A DNA stretch of 64,000 nucleotides, from assembly GCA_947500035.1 (NCBI GenBank), contig CANMQP010000011.1, forward strand, positions 248,001 through 312,000, given 5' to 3'. A program made the translations under genes and the position numbers. Source of the stretch: an uncultured Kiloniellaceae bacterium (GTDB lineage Bacteria; Pseudomonadota; Alphaproteobacteria; Kiloniellales; Kiloniellaceae). Shown here in pieces: positions 17,553 to 26,694 of the stretch. The notes beneath the pieces are model-generated. The model was given only the letters and a program-made list of their open reading frames with translations, ran no database searches and was not told the origin of the DNA. Numbering within the stretch: position 1 is the first letter of the stretch; the number at the start of each line of letters is the position of its first letter.

Positions 17553-18893
17553 TTATCGGTTTGGTGCTAAAAAATCGTTTCGGGTTTGGTAGGCGGGCAG
17601 AGGCGCCGGGCCTCCGTGGGGCATGGGCCGCGGCATCTTGGCTTGGATCGTTTCCGTCAAGTTCTGATGAACGAGTATTTTCGCGACCATGACAATGGTC
17701 AGCAGATGATAGAGAAGATCGTAGAACGCCATGTTCAGGAAAGCGCCGCCGACGGCATAGCCGGTGAGACTCAGGAACAACATGTTCGAGAGTTCGTGGG
17801 CCCACTTCAACTCCGGCCGATACTTTGTTCGAAGGCGAATCCACCGACAGTTGTAGGCGGCGACAAGGGCCAGGATTCCGAACAAGGTGAAGCCGATAAA
17901 GCCATGTTCTCCAAGCACCTCGAAATAGACGCTGTGGAAGGCTCTGGGTTTGAAGGCCTCAGGGACATACTCCATGAAGAGCTCATGGTCGAACTGAACC
18001 AGGAAACCGCCACCGAAAACCGGGTTCGCCTTGGCAACCTCGTAGCCGAACTTCCAGGCGTCGAAACGGCCTGATGCCGATCCGTCATCTTCATAGGTTT
18101 CGATCGTGCTCATGCGGTCCAGCCATTGCTGGGGCGCAAGCGCGGCGCCTATGGCCAGCACGAAGACAAGGCCGATGGTGATCATGAACTTGCGCCTGGC
18201 CTTAAGCAGCAGCATCAGCGCCATCACGGTGGCGGCGAGCAAGGCGCCACGGGAATAGGAGGCGAAGACCGCCAGACCGGTTAGCACAAGGGAACAGCCA
18301 AGGCCGCGCCGGACCCATATGTTCTCAGTCGTAACCTGCAGGTAACGTATCAGCGGAAGCACGACGAGCAGCGAAAAGGCCAACTGATTGTTGTCCGCAA
18401 TGAAGGACAGCGGCGGTCCCCAGACGCGGTAGTTACCAGCCGTGACGATTGCGAAGATCCCGCCTTTGACGCCGTAATAGCCGAGCGACAGCACGATAAT
18501 CCAGATCAGAGCCTGCAGGCGTTCACGGTTGGTGACCAGCACCATCGTCATGAAGGTCATGGCCAGAATCTTGATCGTTCGCTCCCACTTCATCACCGCC
18601 TGATCCGGTACGATGGCGAAGAGCGTCGTGATGCTGACCCAGATTGTGATGATAACGATCAAGACGGAAATGGCATTGACCGGGAAGCGCTTCGGCTCCT
18701 TGTAGAGCACCGTGCCGATAATGGTCAGAAGAGCGACCGCAAGCGCAAAGGGCAGATTGTAAGCAAAACCCCACGTCAGCCTGTGGGGATTCATGTAGGA
18801 CAACCAACACCACATTGTGATGCCGATATATGGCCGCATAAGGATGACCGGAAAGGTCGCCATTATGTTGAGGGTGATGAAGAGGTCCCGCAT
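17553..18893 (-). CDS. Putative O-glycosylation ligase, exosortase A system-associated
   Basis: A 446-residue multi-spanning membrane protein of the O-antigen ligase/polymerase (Wzy_C) superfamily. Its N-terminus (MRDLFITLNIM with GITMWCWLSYMNPHRLTWG) is characteristic of the exosortase A system-associated ligase family (TIGR03097). The large periplasmic loop has SGRFDAWKFG and a later HSVYFEVLGEHGFIGF, the region that holds catalytic residues in the superfamily. About 10-12 membrane segments are visible. It is thought to polymerise the glycan or join it to protein at the periplasmic face. The ATG at 18893 is chosen because family members begin at this motif; the longer open frame upstream is probably untranslated. 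Confidence 0.9.
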   Translation of the reverse strand: MRDLFITLNIMATFPVILMRPYIGITMWCWLSYMNPHRLTWGFAYNLPFALAVALLTIIGTVLYKEPKRFPVNAISVLIVIITIWVSITTLFAIVPDQAVMKWERTIKILAMTFMTMVLVTNRERLQALIWIIVLSLGYYGVKGGIFAIVTAGNYRVWGPPLSFIADNNQLAFSLLVVLPLIRYLQVTTENIWVRRGLGCSLVLTGLAVFASYSRGALLAATVMALMLLLKARRKFMITIGLVFVLAIGAALAPQQWLDRMSTIETYEDDGSASGRFDAWKFGYEVAKANPVFGGGFLVQFDHELFMEYVPEAFKPRAFHSVYFEVLGEHGFIGFTLFGILALVAAYNCRWIRLRTKYRPELKWAHELSNMLFLSLTGYAVGGAFLNMAFYDLLYHLLTIVMVAKILVHQNLTETIQAKMPRPMPHGGPAPLPAYQTRNDFLAPNR

Positions 18894-19367
18894 TGCGGCG
18901 CAAATTACCTTGCAATTAAAAATTCTCGGCTCAGCGATAGAACACCGACCCGATATTAAGGCATAACGTCTTGACGGACCATAAATACCCCCGGTTTCGT
19001 TCGCAGGCAATAGGCTCCTGACGGCTCGCTTTACAGCGGTTGTCTCGAGGCTCCACCGTTGCCCATCGGTGCTTTCGCATGGTCATAACGACGTTCCCGC
19101 CCGGGAAAACCGCAAAAGCGATGCGAGTTTCAATTCGATCACACCAGATGTTAAACAGCTTGTGTTATTAGTGTTTGTATAGTCATCGGATGTGGTATTC
19201 AGTGCTTTTGCCCGGCGCTCGCGTACGCTGGCATGCGTGGGGATTGCATAATGAGAGGCAGAGCCACTGGCGTTTTTTGAGGGATTGACGGCTCCGGTCT
19301 TGGTCCCAAGAAGCCAGGCCAGGGGTGGGCAGGGTGAAGCCGTAACTTGAACTGAGGATGGTCGAAA
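18894..19367. other. Intergenic region between divergent genes, no gene seen
   Basis: These 474 bases separate the minus-strand ligase gene from the plus-strand small membrane protein gene. Short open frames here lack coding character and ribosome-binding sites. Promoters for both directions are expected, but I see no close match to sigma-70 or sigma-54 consensus. Confidence 0.5.
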
Positions 19368-19592
19368 GTGGATTTTTTAGGCAGCTTGGTAAATGCTGGA
19401 CTGCTCCTCGGGACCATTGGTCTCGTTGGCTTGTTGATTCATTGGACCGTCAAGAACGACGCCAGTGATTCGATTAAGGATCAGACTGGCCTGTTCAAGA
19501 TGAGAGACTTCAAAGCTGAGCAGGAAAAAGAGACCGAGAACAAACTGCGGAGAGTCCAAAACAGACTCCATGAGCAGGATTTTCGTTCCTAA
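19368..19592 (+). CDS. Small single-TM protein with charged helical tail
   Basis: A 74-residue protein starting with GTG at 19368, with GAGGA about nine bases upstream. Residues 4-27 form one hydrophobic membrane segment. The remainder is a strongly charged helix (KAEQEKETENKLRRVQNRLHEQ) that could be a short coiled coil in the cytoplasm. It sits 80 bases before the GtrB-like glycosyltransferase on the same strand and may be co-transcribed. I do not recognise a named family. A scaffold or membrane-anchor role for the glycosyltransferase is speculative. Confidence 0.6.
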   Translation: MDFLGSLVNAGLLLGTIGLVGLLIHWTVKNDASDSIKDQTGLFKMRDFKAEQEKETENKLRRVQNRLHEQDFRS

Positions 19593-19672
19593 GGCGATTC
19601 CGGATTTTTAAATTTTCTCAGGTTCGCAGCGGAGAATCATGAGCTTATGTCATTTTTTGACAGGTCATTGCT

Positions 19673-20650
19673 ATGAAATTAATCGTTCAAATCCCTTGTT
19701 TTAATGAAGAAGAGACCCTTCCCCAGACCGTCGCGGACATTCCCAGGCAGATCGACGGGATCGACAGTGTCGAGATTCTGATTATCGACGATGGGTCCCA
19801 TGACAGAACCATCGAAGTCGCTAGGGAAATCGGGGTCGATCACATCGTAGTCAACAAGAAGAACCTTGGTTTGGCGAGGACGTTCCGCAAAGGCTTGGAT
19901 GCTTGTCTCCACCTGGGCGCCGATATCATCGTCAATACGGATGGCGACAATCAGTATGCCGGTGGGGATATTCCAAAACTGATCAGGCCGATCCTGGATG
20001 GTTCAGCGGATCTGGTTGTAGGCGATCGCCAGACAGGCCGAGTGGCGCATTTCTCAACGATCAAAAAGCTCTTGCAGAGGCTCGGCAGTTTTGTCGTGCG
20101 CAATCTCTCCGGCGCAGAGATCCCGGATGCGGTGAGCGGGTTTCGTGCGATTTCCCGTGAAGCCGCCCTGCGGATCAACATTATCTCGTCTTTCAGCTAC
20201 ACCATCGAAATGCTGATCCAGGCCGGCAAAAAGCATATGGCCATCGTCTCGGTGCCGATCGGTACCAATGCGAAAACCCGCGAATCCCGTCTTTTCAGCA
20301 GTGTTCCGCGTTTCATCGAGCGTTCGCTCTCCACCATGGTGCGGATGTACGCGATGTATCAGCCCCTTCGGGTGTTCGTGTCACTGGGCATTCTTCTTGT
20401 GCTGATTGGCCTCATTCCGATGGTGCGGTTCCTTTATTTCATTCTCACCGAAGGCGGTGCAGGCCATATCCAATCCCTGGTCCTCGGCAGTACCTTGCTG
20501 ATCATCGGTTTCCTGACGTTTGTGATTGGATTGGTGGCCGATCTGATCAACTTTAACCGGCAGTTGGTGGAGATCACATTGGAGAAGACGCGCCTGATGG
20601 AGCTTGAAATCGAGAAGCTTTCCCGCAGGGCGTTTTCCAAAGACCTTTAA
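19673..20650 (+). CDS. GtrB/DPM1-like glycosyltransferase family 2 with C-terminal membrane segments
   Basis: A 325-residue protein with an N-terminal GT2 domain (QIPCFNEEETLPQT at the start, IIDDGSHDRT near residue 38, NTDGDNQY as the DxD-type motif near residue 87, and a DAVSGFRAISRE segment). Two membrane helices follow, about residues 233-257 and 268-290. This is the architecture of polyprenyl-phosphate sugar transferases such as GtrB and DPM1, which load a sugar onto undecaprenyl phosphate in the cytoplasm. The lipid-linked sugar would then be flipped and used by a periplasmic transferase such as the PMT-type enzyme at 24338; that link is inferred. Its 3' end overlaps the convergent flippase-like gene by four bases. 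Confidence 0.9.
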   Translation: MKLIVQIPCFNEEETLPQTVADIPRQIDGIDSVEILIIDDGSHDRTIEVAREIGVDHIVVNKKNLGLARTFRKGLDACLHLGADIIVNTDGDNQYAGGDIPKLIRPILDGSADLVVGDRQTGRVAHFSTIKKLLQRLGSFVVRNLSGAEIPDAVSGFRAISREAALRINIISSFSYTIEMLIQAGKKHMAIVSVPIGTNAKTRESRLFSSVPRFIERSLSTMVRMYAMYQPLRVFVSLGILLVLIGLIPMVRFLYFILTEGGAGHIQSLVLGSTLLIIGFLTFVIGLVADLINFNRQLVEITLEKTRLMELEIEKLSRRAFSKDL

Positions 20651-21558
20651 GCCGGCTGTTGAGTAGGTGAGCCCACCAGATAGGCAATCCCGGCCGACGA
20701 AAAGTCAGCAACGACATACAAAACCCGATGCAGCGCGACCGCGACGGCCGCTTCCGCCGGTAGGACCGCGCCAGCCAACCCGACAACCAGAACCGTCTCG
20801 CGCACACCGATGCCCGCCGGGGCAAAGATCGACACGGTCCCCAAGCCATATGCGATGGCAAAGAGGCTGATGACCAGCGGGGTCTCAGACAGGTTGAACT
20901 GTGGCAGCAGGAACCAGAACGAGAACCCAAGCGCGATCCAGGCTGCCGCGAGCATGGCAAGCATCCGGGGATCGGGGCGAAGCGGCGCAATCATCCGCCG
21001 GAGCCGGTCACGGAAGCGGAACGCCAGAACCGCGATCATCACTGCGGCGGCAACACTTAGGACAAGAAGGCCGAGCACCAGGGTGCTCAGATCGATATCA
21101 GTCAGCCCGAGTGCTTCGAAGACGACGTCTCCGCGCAAGATGAGGGCCGGGATCCCGACCAGAAACGCCGAGCCCACAAGCCAGGCAATCTCGACCAGAA
21201 TCACCGTGCGGATCTGATCCAGGTTCATTCCCACGGATTTGTAGAGCACCGCCCGGCTCAAAAACTGCCATACCGAGCCAGGCAGGTATTTCGGTACCTG
21301 AGAGATATTGTAGGCGAAGGCCGCCTGGCGCCAGGTCATGGCGAACGCCTGACTGTGGGCGACCGCGCGCACATAACCGGTCAAAAACAGTTTTGCGATG
21401 AAAAGCGCGAGCAGGGGGGCAGCCAGATCCAGGATCGAAACCCCCTTGAGAACCTCGGTAATCCTATCGCCCTGTTGCGAGAAAAAGTAACCGGCAACCC
21501 CGATAATCAGCGCAAGCCAAAGATATTGCGACACGGCACGAAGGCCACGGATGGTCAT
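20647..21558 (-). CDS. Flippase-like membrane protein (LPG synthase TM / UPF0104 type)
   Basis: A 303-residue integral membrane protein with about eight hydrophobic segments. It resembles the lysylphosphatidylglycerol synthase transmembrane (UPF0104) family: YNISQVPKYLPGSVWQFLSR in the first half and the IFAPAGIGVRETVLVVGL motif in the second are hallmarks of that fold. Members move or modify lipid-linked substrates across the inner membrane. It is the third gene of a tightly coupled minus-strand operon and overlaps the upstream pyruvyltransferase by four bases. A role in flipping a pyruvylated lipid-linked glycan is inferred from this arrangement. Confidence 0.8.
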   Translation of the reverse strand: MTIRGLRAVSQYLWLALIIGVAGYFFSQQGDRITEVLKGVSILDLAAPLLALFIAKLFLTGYVRAVAHSQAFAMTWRQAAFAYNISQVPKYLPGSVWQFLSRAVLYKSVGMNLDQIRTVILVEIAWLVGSAFLVGIPALILRGDVVFEALGLTDIDLSTLVLGLLVLSVAAAVMIAVLAFRFRDRLRRMIAPLRPDPRMLAMLAAAWIALGFSFWFLLPQFNLSETPLVISLFAIAYGLGTVSIFAPAGIGVRETVLVVGLAGAVLPAEAAVAVALHRVLYVVADFSSAGIAYLVGSPTQQPA

Positions 21559-22817
21559 GCCTTGCTGTCCAGCAGTTCCAGCGCGCGCTCGATCTGCAGC
21601 TTCGAGCCCTTGCGAACCTCGGGAAGCCTGGCTTCTATGACCTCACGGATGTCATGCCGGCGATCGAACGCATCATCCAGTTTAGCGACCAGATCCGTGA
21701 AATCGGCGCCGCTGTGATCGAACACACAGTCTTCCTGGCCGAAGAGAGCCATGATTTCCAGGTACTTATGGCTCCAGCCGATCACCACGACGGGAACGGC
21801 CAGCGAAAGTGCGCCGACCATGGCGTGAAAGCGGGATACAACGGCGATATCCAAAGCCTGGATTACCCGTTTGATGCCGGCGGCATCCAAATTCTGATCG
21901 ACGGACACGACTTTGGCCTTTGTCATGTCATCAAGGCGCCCCAGGATGTTTTGGATGACCGGCAGGTCGTTGTTGCGCAATTTCAGGCCATGTTCCGCGC
22001 GGGTGGCGTTGGGGAACAGGACGACTCCCCTGCCCTTGGCGACCTCTTCAGTCACCAGTTTCGCAAGGTATCCCTCGTAATCCCAATCGGCGGTTTGCGC
22101 CACTACCGAACTCGGACAGATGCCGATTACACTCTCAACCTCTTGACCAAGATTGGAAATCCGGCTGCAGAGGTTATCCGCGTAAGCTGCCGTGGAGCTG
22201 CTCAAGGCATAGTTGGGCTCGAAGAGAAACGCGATGTCATTGGCCCGCTGGACCAGACCGGGACGGAGCTTCAAGGACTCCAGGTGCGCCAGGGTCTTGT
22301 CGCCGCGGGCGAACACGCGATCGCAGCCGGGCAGGAAGATCCGGGCAGCAAGCCGGTTAACCGGGTTCTTAAAGCTGCCGAGTGCCTGGGAAAACTTGAG
22401 GACCGGGACTCCGAGCAGCATTGCCGGCAATATGGTCAGAATGTTGAAAGGCAGAAACTTCTCCCGTCCGTCGACGAAGGAAACCCCTGCGAGATCCACA
22501 AGTAAATCCGCTTCGGCCATGGCGCGCGCGACAGGGGGCAGCAGTCCTTTCGGAACAGGCAAGCGCAGAAGGCGGAAGAGCCCGCCCAGCAGCGCGCCAG
22601 GAAGCAAGGCCGTCACGAGAGTGACCGGCGTGCTGCTGTATACCGTAACGGCCGGGTCTGTGATCAGCCTGGAATCGTCATCCGGATAATAGCTGAAGAG
22701 ATGAAAGCGGGCATCGGGAAGCTCTGCGCGGATCAGTCCGATTGATGCTTCGGCCATCGCTTCCGCACCACGATTGCCGACAATGGTTGCGGCGATAAGT
22801 GCGACGGTCTTTGTCAT
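21555..22817 (-). CDS. Polysaccharide pyruvyl transferase family protein
   Basis: A 420-residue GT-B-like protein of the polysaccharide pyruvyl transferase family (PF04230). It adds pyruvate from phosphoenolpyruvate as a ketal on a sugar. Landmarks are the N-terminal ATIVGNRGAEAM loop, LVDLAGVSFVDG, KFSQALGSFKNP, FARGDKTLAHLESL, and the late SRFHAMVGALSLAVPVVVIGWSHKY with its conserved His and catalytic-region residues. It lies between an FrhB-like gene and a flippase-like gene, overlapping each by four bases. Pyruvylation puts negative charge on the polymer. The family call is firm; the acceptor sugar is unknown. Confidence 0.88.
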   Translation of the reverse strand: MTKTVALIAATIVGNRGAEAMAEASIGLIRAELPDARFHLFSYYPDDDSRLITDPAVTVYSSTPVTLVTALLPGALLGGLFRLLRLPVPKGLLPPVARAMAEADLLVDLAGVSFVDGREKFLPFNILTILPAMLLGVPVLKFSQALGSFKNPVNRLAARIFLPGCDRVFARGDKTLAHLESLKLRPGLVQRANDIAFLFEPNYALSSSTAAYADNLCSRISNLGQEVESVIGICPSSVVAQTADWDYEGYLAKLVTEEVAKGRGVVLFPNATRAEHGLKLRNNDLPVIQNILGRLDDMTKAKVVSVDQNLDAAGIKRVIQALDIAVVSRFHAMVGALSLAVPVVVIGWSHKYLEIMALFGQEDCVFDHSGADFTDLVAKLDDAFDRRHDIREVIEARLPEVRKGSKLQIERALELLDSKA

Positions 22818-23926
22818 CTAAGAGATTCCAGGCCTTTCTTAAAATAGAGATAGCCTTTGATGATCGGGCGCGGCACCTGGAAGACACGGTCGGCGTGGCG
22901 ACCTTCACTGACTTTCATGTTCCATAGCCCCAGAAAGGCCGACGCGAATTTAAAGAAGGGCGCAGGCATCTTGACGGTGTCGTTGAGTTTGACGCCCAGG
23001 AGCCGGCCCGCCTTGGCACGGGCGGTCACATTGTAGTGGGTCGGGGCAATGCGCGTTTGCCCATCAAGAATATAGCGCCGGCCCACGGTTTTGGCGGTGA
23101 TGGTGCCAGACTCTATCGCGCTCTGCATCAAGGCGTCCGCAGCCTCATTTCTGGTCAGAACGCCGCTGTGTTTTATAGGGTCGTTCCGGAGATTGTAGAG
23201 CCACACATCACCGATCGAGAGGTCGGCGTAATAGCCGAAGTGATCGCTACAGGCCATGCATTTGCGCTCGGAAAAGAAATGCAGATTGCGGTAATCACTG
23301 AAATAACTGAATGGTTTCTGAAGTGTTTCCCCGTTATCGAAGCGCGCGGTCAGCTTTCCGCGCCAGCGGCCGGTCCTGAACCGGAAGTCCGTGAGCTTGG
23401 CACCGCCGGTCTCGGCTGACAGCTTACCTGTTACGCCATCTATCAGTTCTTTCCTGGAATTGTGGCCACAGAGGAACGCGATGCGGTAAGCGATTCTATC
23501 GGAGAGTGTGGCTTCCTTCTCTTCCCATCGTCGCAGGTTCATGATGTCGCATGGCAGCCCGCAGACCGCAAAGCGGCCCTCATTGGCTCGCAGCAAGGGG
23601 AGAACCTCTTTCAGGAAGGCTGTCTCGACATATTTACTGCCACGAGCCGCCAGGACTTCGTCGGCGGTGCGCGCAATCTTGAAGCGGGCACGTACTTTGC
23701 CGTCCTCGATAAAGGTTCGGCAGACAATAGCGCCGTCGATCAAGCCTTTGTCGAGTGCATGGATCATCAGCGCGCTGGTCGTGCCGCCGGAAGCGGCTTC
23801 ACTGCGCACGGTTTCATCATTGGCGTAGGTCAGATAGCCCTCGGTTGCGGGGCCGACCATGCGTTCGACTTCGTCGTCTGTCCAATCCTTCTTGGTTAGA
23901 CGATCGACGAGGCGTCCAAAGTTCAA
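22814..23926 (-). CDS. FrhB/FdhB-like protein (coenzyme F420 hydrogenase beta-subunit family)
   Basis: A 370-residue protein with the FrhB/FdhB N- and C-terminal domains. ASGGTTSALMIHALDKGLIDGAIV is the flavin-binding entry loop, ARGSKYVET follows, then CGLPCDI, and CMACSDHFGYYADLSIGDVWL carries Cys and acidic residues for an iron-sulphur site. Homologues next to pyruvyltransferases occur in polysaccharide clusters, although few such organisms make F420. The likely start is a TTG at 23926 with AAGGA seven bases upstream; a longer frame begins at 23992. It is the first gene of an overlapping operon with the pyruvyltransferase and the flippase-like gene. It may reduce a sugar or flavin substrate; the exact reaction is unknown. 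Confidence 0.82.
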   Translation of the reverse strand: MNFGRLVDRLTKKDWTDDEVERMVGPATEGYLTYANDETVRSEAASGGTTSALMIHALDKGLIDGAIVCRTFIEDGKVRARFKIARTADEVLAARGSKYVETAFLKEVLPLLRANEGRFAVCGLPCDIMNLRRWEEKEATLSDRIAYRIAFLCGHNSRKELIDGVTGKLSAETGGAKLTDFRFRTGRWRGKLTARFDNGETLQKPFSYFSDYRNLHFFSERKCMACSDHFGYYADLSIGDVWLYNLRNDPIKHSGVLTRNEAADALMQSAIESGTITAKTVGRRYILDGQTRIAPTHYNVTARAKAGRLLGVKLNDTVKMPAPFFKFASAFLGLWNMKVSEGRHADRVFQVPRPIIKGYLYFKKGLESLR

Positions 23927-24337
23927 GATGATGTCCTTTCTTTCCGCAAGATATCGCGGCGCTCTTCTTTTCCCGTAACGGGACGAGGGCAATGGGCTCC
24001 GGTCCTGATTTGCAGTTCTACGCGTTAATAATGCTCAAAAAAATGGCGGATTCCGCCTCATTCGCCGCAAGAGATAACATGTTGGTTATATCAATTCCAT
24101 TGTGAAGGTTGCAGCACGCAATTCCTCAGGTTCCGAAGTCGGCCACGCCCCGGTTCGCGTCCAAAAGGCTTTGATTTCAGTGCGATCCTTCCCGCGTATC
24201 TTCCGCAGCGGCACAACTGTCACGGCGATGCCGTATATTGAACGCTTCCCAGCTGTCCAATATACGGATAGAACCTGACAGAGCCGTTAAAGCAGTCTCG
24301 GCTGGATTTTATTAATCGTAAGCGACATCGGTTTTTC
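23927..24337. other. Intergenic region between divergent operons
   Basis: These 411 bases separate the FrhB-like operon from the PMT-type glycosyltransferase gene. I see no gene. One clear inverted repeat is present at 24231-24267 and is listed separately. Confidence 0.5.
24231..24267. promoter_or_regulatory. Perfect 10-bp inverted repeat upstream of the PMT-type gene
   Basis: CCGTATATTG at 24231-24240 is repeated exactly in reverse complement at 24258-24267, with 17 bases between the arms. It lies 70 bases before the ATG at 24338 and in the gap between divergent transcripts. It could be an operator dyad or an RNA hairpin; no T-run follows, so it is not a standard terminator. Confidence 0.5.
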
Positions 24338-25846
24338 ATGAAGAATATCGTAACGCCCCTGTTCATTACCGCCTTTACCTGCCTCATACTCAGCTTCACC
24401 TGGATTGGCTTCCTTGCGAGTGATGATCAGCTCTATCTGCTGGCGGTCGAGGGCTGGTTGAAGGATTTTCCCTTTGTCGGTGAGACCCACTGGGCGGTTC
24501 GCCACACGGTCGTCCTGCCGATGGTGGTTTCGGTCGGAATCTTAGGCTCCAACGAGTTCGCTCTGGCTTTGCCGACGATGCTCTATTTCTTCTGCGTTCT
24601 GGGCCTGACCTACTGGGTGACCCGTCATGTCTTCGTCGATAACGTAACCGCCGCCGCGGTTACTCTGTTGCTGGCGGTCACACCCCTCTTCGCCGTGCAG
24701 TCAACGATTGCCGGTGTTGATATTCCCGAGCTCTTTTTCGTCATTCTGTCGATTTGGCTTTTCTATCGGGCCGGAGCGGACGAACACAGCATTCCGCTTT
24801 TGTTTCTGGCCGGAATCGCGGCGGGTCTTGCCTGGATGTCCCGGGAGACCAGCGCGGCTCTGCTGGTTTTTTACGGGATCCTCTTTTTGCGTGGCAAGGG
24901 GCTGCCCCGGCGCCTTTACTGGGTTATGGCGGGCGGCTGGTTCCTGGTCACCGGTTTGGAGTCCTTGTACTTCTTTCTGACGACCGGTGACTTTCTGCAT
25001 CGCATACATACGGTGCTCTCGTCCCACACGAGTCTGGGCAATGTGCTAAAGCTGAACTATGCCGGCGGCACCGGAAATCTGGTCCATAACCGGGTGTTCG
25101 GTCCGCCCCTGTCGCTGCTCGTGAACCAGGAGTTCGGCCTTATCTTCTACATGGCGATTCCTGCTGGCCTGGCGACGTGTTTCGGCTCAGGACTAAATCC
25201 GGAACAACGCCGCCTTGTACGTCTGATCGCCGGTCTTGGCATGGTCTGGTTCTTTGTGGTGGGCTATATGCTCGGGCTCCGCGCCCTGCCCCGCTACTTT
25301 ACAGTTCCGACCTTCGTGGCGGTTTTTCTGATTGGCATTTGGTTAACCCACCTGCTCCGTCACCGTTCGCTGCGCCTCGCGTTCCTTCTGGGAGCAGGGC
25401 TCATCGCCATAAACATTGCCGGTATCTTGGTCGAAAACCGCGATCCCCTGTTTGGGGAGCGGGCGCTCGCGCACTTCGCGGGTGAGTCTGATGAAGATAT
25501 CTATACCGATCCGCACACGCTATACCGATCCGGGCAGCTGTTGCGCTGGACCGGCGATGCGGCAGTGGCTCGTGCCAAAGAGGCGCCGGTTCCGGGGAGA
25601 GGACTGTTTTTGTATTATCCCAAGAATGTCGATAAAGGCTATGTGCCTGGCCGCGGCGCTTTCGACCCGGAACTATTCCGCCCTGACGCGAGCTGGGAGG
25701 AAGTCTGGCGCAGGGACCCGCCTGAGCGATTGGTCGGGGCTATTACGAAGGTCGGTTGGATCGAAGCGCTTTTACCTGCTGCCGTTACGAGCAAGCTGAG
25801 ATCGCCAAATCCACCGGTGATCGTTTATCGAACGAGTACGCCTTAG
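24338..25846 (+). CDS. PMT_2/ArnT-type membrane glycosyltransferase
   Basis: A 502-residue multi-spanning protein of the GT-C superfamily (dolichyl-phosphate-mannose/ArnT type). The first periplasmic loop has ASDDQLYLLAVEGW, with the catalytic Asp-Asp typical of this superfamily, followed by HWAVRHTVVLPM. About ten to twelve hydrophobic segments span residues 5-370. A soluble C-terminal domain of about 120 residues lies in the periplasm. It would transfer a sugar from a polyprenyl-phosphate donor to a glycan, lipid or protein outside the inner membrane. The GtrB-like protein at 19673 is a plausible donor-making partner (inference). It stands alone on its strand. Confidence 0.82.
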   Translation: MKNIVTPLFITAFTCLILSFTWIGFLASDDQLYLLAVEGWLKDFPFVGETHWAVRHTVVLPMVVSVGILGSNEFALALPTMLYFFCVLGLTYWVTRHVFVDNVTAAAVTLLLAVTPLFAVQSTIAGVDIPELFFVILSIWLFYRAGADEHSIPLLFLAGIAAGLAWMSRETSAALLVFYGILFLRGKGLPRRLYWVMAGGWFLVTGLESLYFFLTTGDFLHRIHTVLSSHTSLGNVLKLNYAGGTGNLVHNRVFGPPLSLLVNQEFGLIFYMAIPAGLATCFGSGLNPEQRRLVRLIAGLGMVWFFVVGYMLGLRALPRYFTVPTFVAVFLIGIWLTHLLRHRSLRLAFLLGAGLIAINIAGILVENRDPLFGERALAHFAGESDEDIYTDPHTLYRSGQLLRWTGDAAVARAKEAPVPGRGLFLYYPKNVDKGYVPGRGAFDPELFRPDASWEEVWRRDPPERLVGAITKVGWIEALLPAAVTSKLRSPNPPVIVYRTSTP

Positions 25847-26058
25847 CAGACGTCCTCTGGTAGTTGCGGCCGATTCGGATCTGATGCAGGTTAGTGCATG
25901 TTTTTTGGCTTTGGTGAGGCCGTTTGTTAAGGTTAAAGGGCGAATCCGCCATTATATTTTCGTTAAGTCACCATATTTACAGTAAGTTTTGCTCACCGCG
26001 CCTTTACCAGCGAAGAGGTTGGGTGTAAAACCCACTGTAGAAACTTGAGGGGGTCCAG

Positions 26059-26694
26059 ATGCTTCTTAGTCCGTTGGGTGCGAAAAAGGCTTTTACTGCC
26101 TTGATGGTAGGGGTCGGTATGCTCCTTGTTGGCTGTTCCAGCGACAAGGCGGATTTGCCGGCTGCAAAGTTGGGCGCTGATTCCGTTGCGCCGATGTACC
26201 GAATTGGTGCTGGCGATAACTTGAATATTTTCGTCTGGCGTAACGCTGAGCTGACGATCGCAGTTCCTGTGAGGCCGGACGGCCGGATTTCGGTTCCTTT
26301 GATGGAGGACCTGGATGCGGCAAACAAAACGCCGAGCGAACTTGCGCGAGAGATCGAGGAAAAGCTGGCGGTCTTCGTACAAGACCCGATCGTCACTATT
26401 ATCGTGACAGGCTTCGTCGGTCCGTTCACCCAGCAGGTTCGGGTTCTTGGCGAAGCAGCCCGACCTCAGGCTATCCCCTATCGGGCCAATATGACCGCGC
26501 TCGACGTCATGATCTCGGTTGGCGGGCTGACACAGTTCGCGGACGGCAATGACGCTACGATTGTGCGGCTGGTCGACGATGAGCAAAAGGAGTTCCGGGT
26601 TCGCCTGGATGACTTGATTAAGGACGGCGATATTACGGCGAATGTCGCAATTCTGCCTGGCGACGTCCTGATCGTGCCGGAAAGTGTATTCTAG
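26059..26694 (+). CDS. epsE: XrtA-system polysaccharide export lipoprotein (EpsE/Wza-like)
   Basis: A 211-residue outer-membrane export protein. The N-terminus is a lipoprotein signal with lipobox LVGC, so Cys26 is lipidated. The Poly_export domain begins at MYRIGAGDNLNIFVWRN (about residue 45) and is followed by VRPDGRISVPLMEDLDAANKTP. One SLBB domain (about 125-205) ends in AILPGDVLIVPESVF. The short length and sequence fit the PEP-CTERM-linked export family (TIGR03027). It forms the outer-membrane exit for the polymer, with the chain-length protein at 27279. A rho-independent terminator follows at 26720, so it seems to be its own transcription unit. Confidence 0.92.
   Translation: MLLSPLGAKKAFTALMVGVGMLLVGCSSDKADLPAAKLGADSVAPMYRIGAGDNLNIFVWRNAELTIAVPVRPDGRISVPLMEDLDAANKTPSELAREIEEKLAVFVQDPIVTIIVTGFVGPFTQQVRVLGEAARPQAIPYRANMTALDVMISVGGLTQFADGNDATIVRLVDDEQKEFRVRLDDLIKDGDITANVAILPGDVLIVPESVF

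Noticed and set aside
19199-19417. A 72-codon minus-strand open frame upstream of the GtrB-like gene
   Set aside because: It overlaps the better-supported small membrane protein gene on the plus strand and shows no protein-like pattern.
25905-25920. GG-N10-GC upstream of the export lipoprotein gene
   Set aside because: The -12 half reads GAGGC instead of TTGC and the site is about 140 bases from the gene; a chance match is likely.
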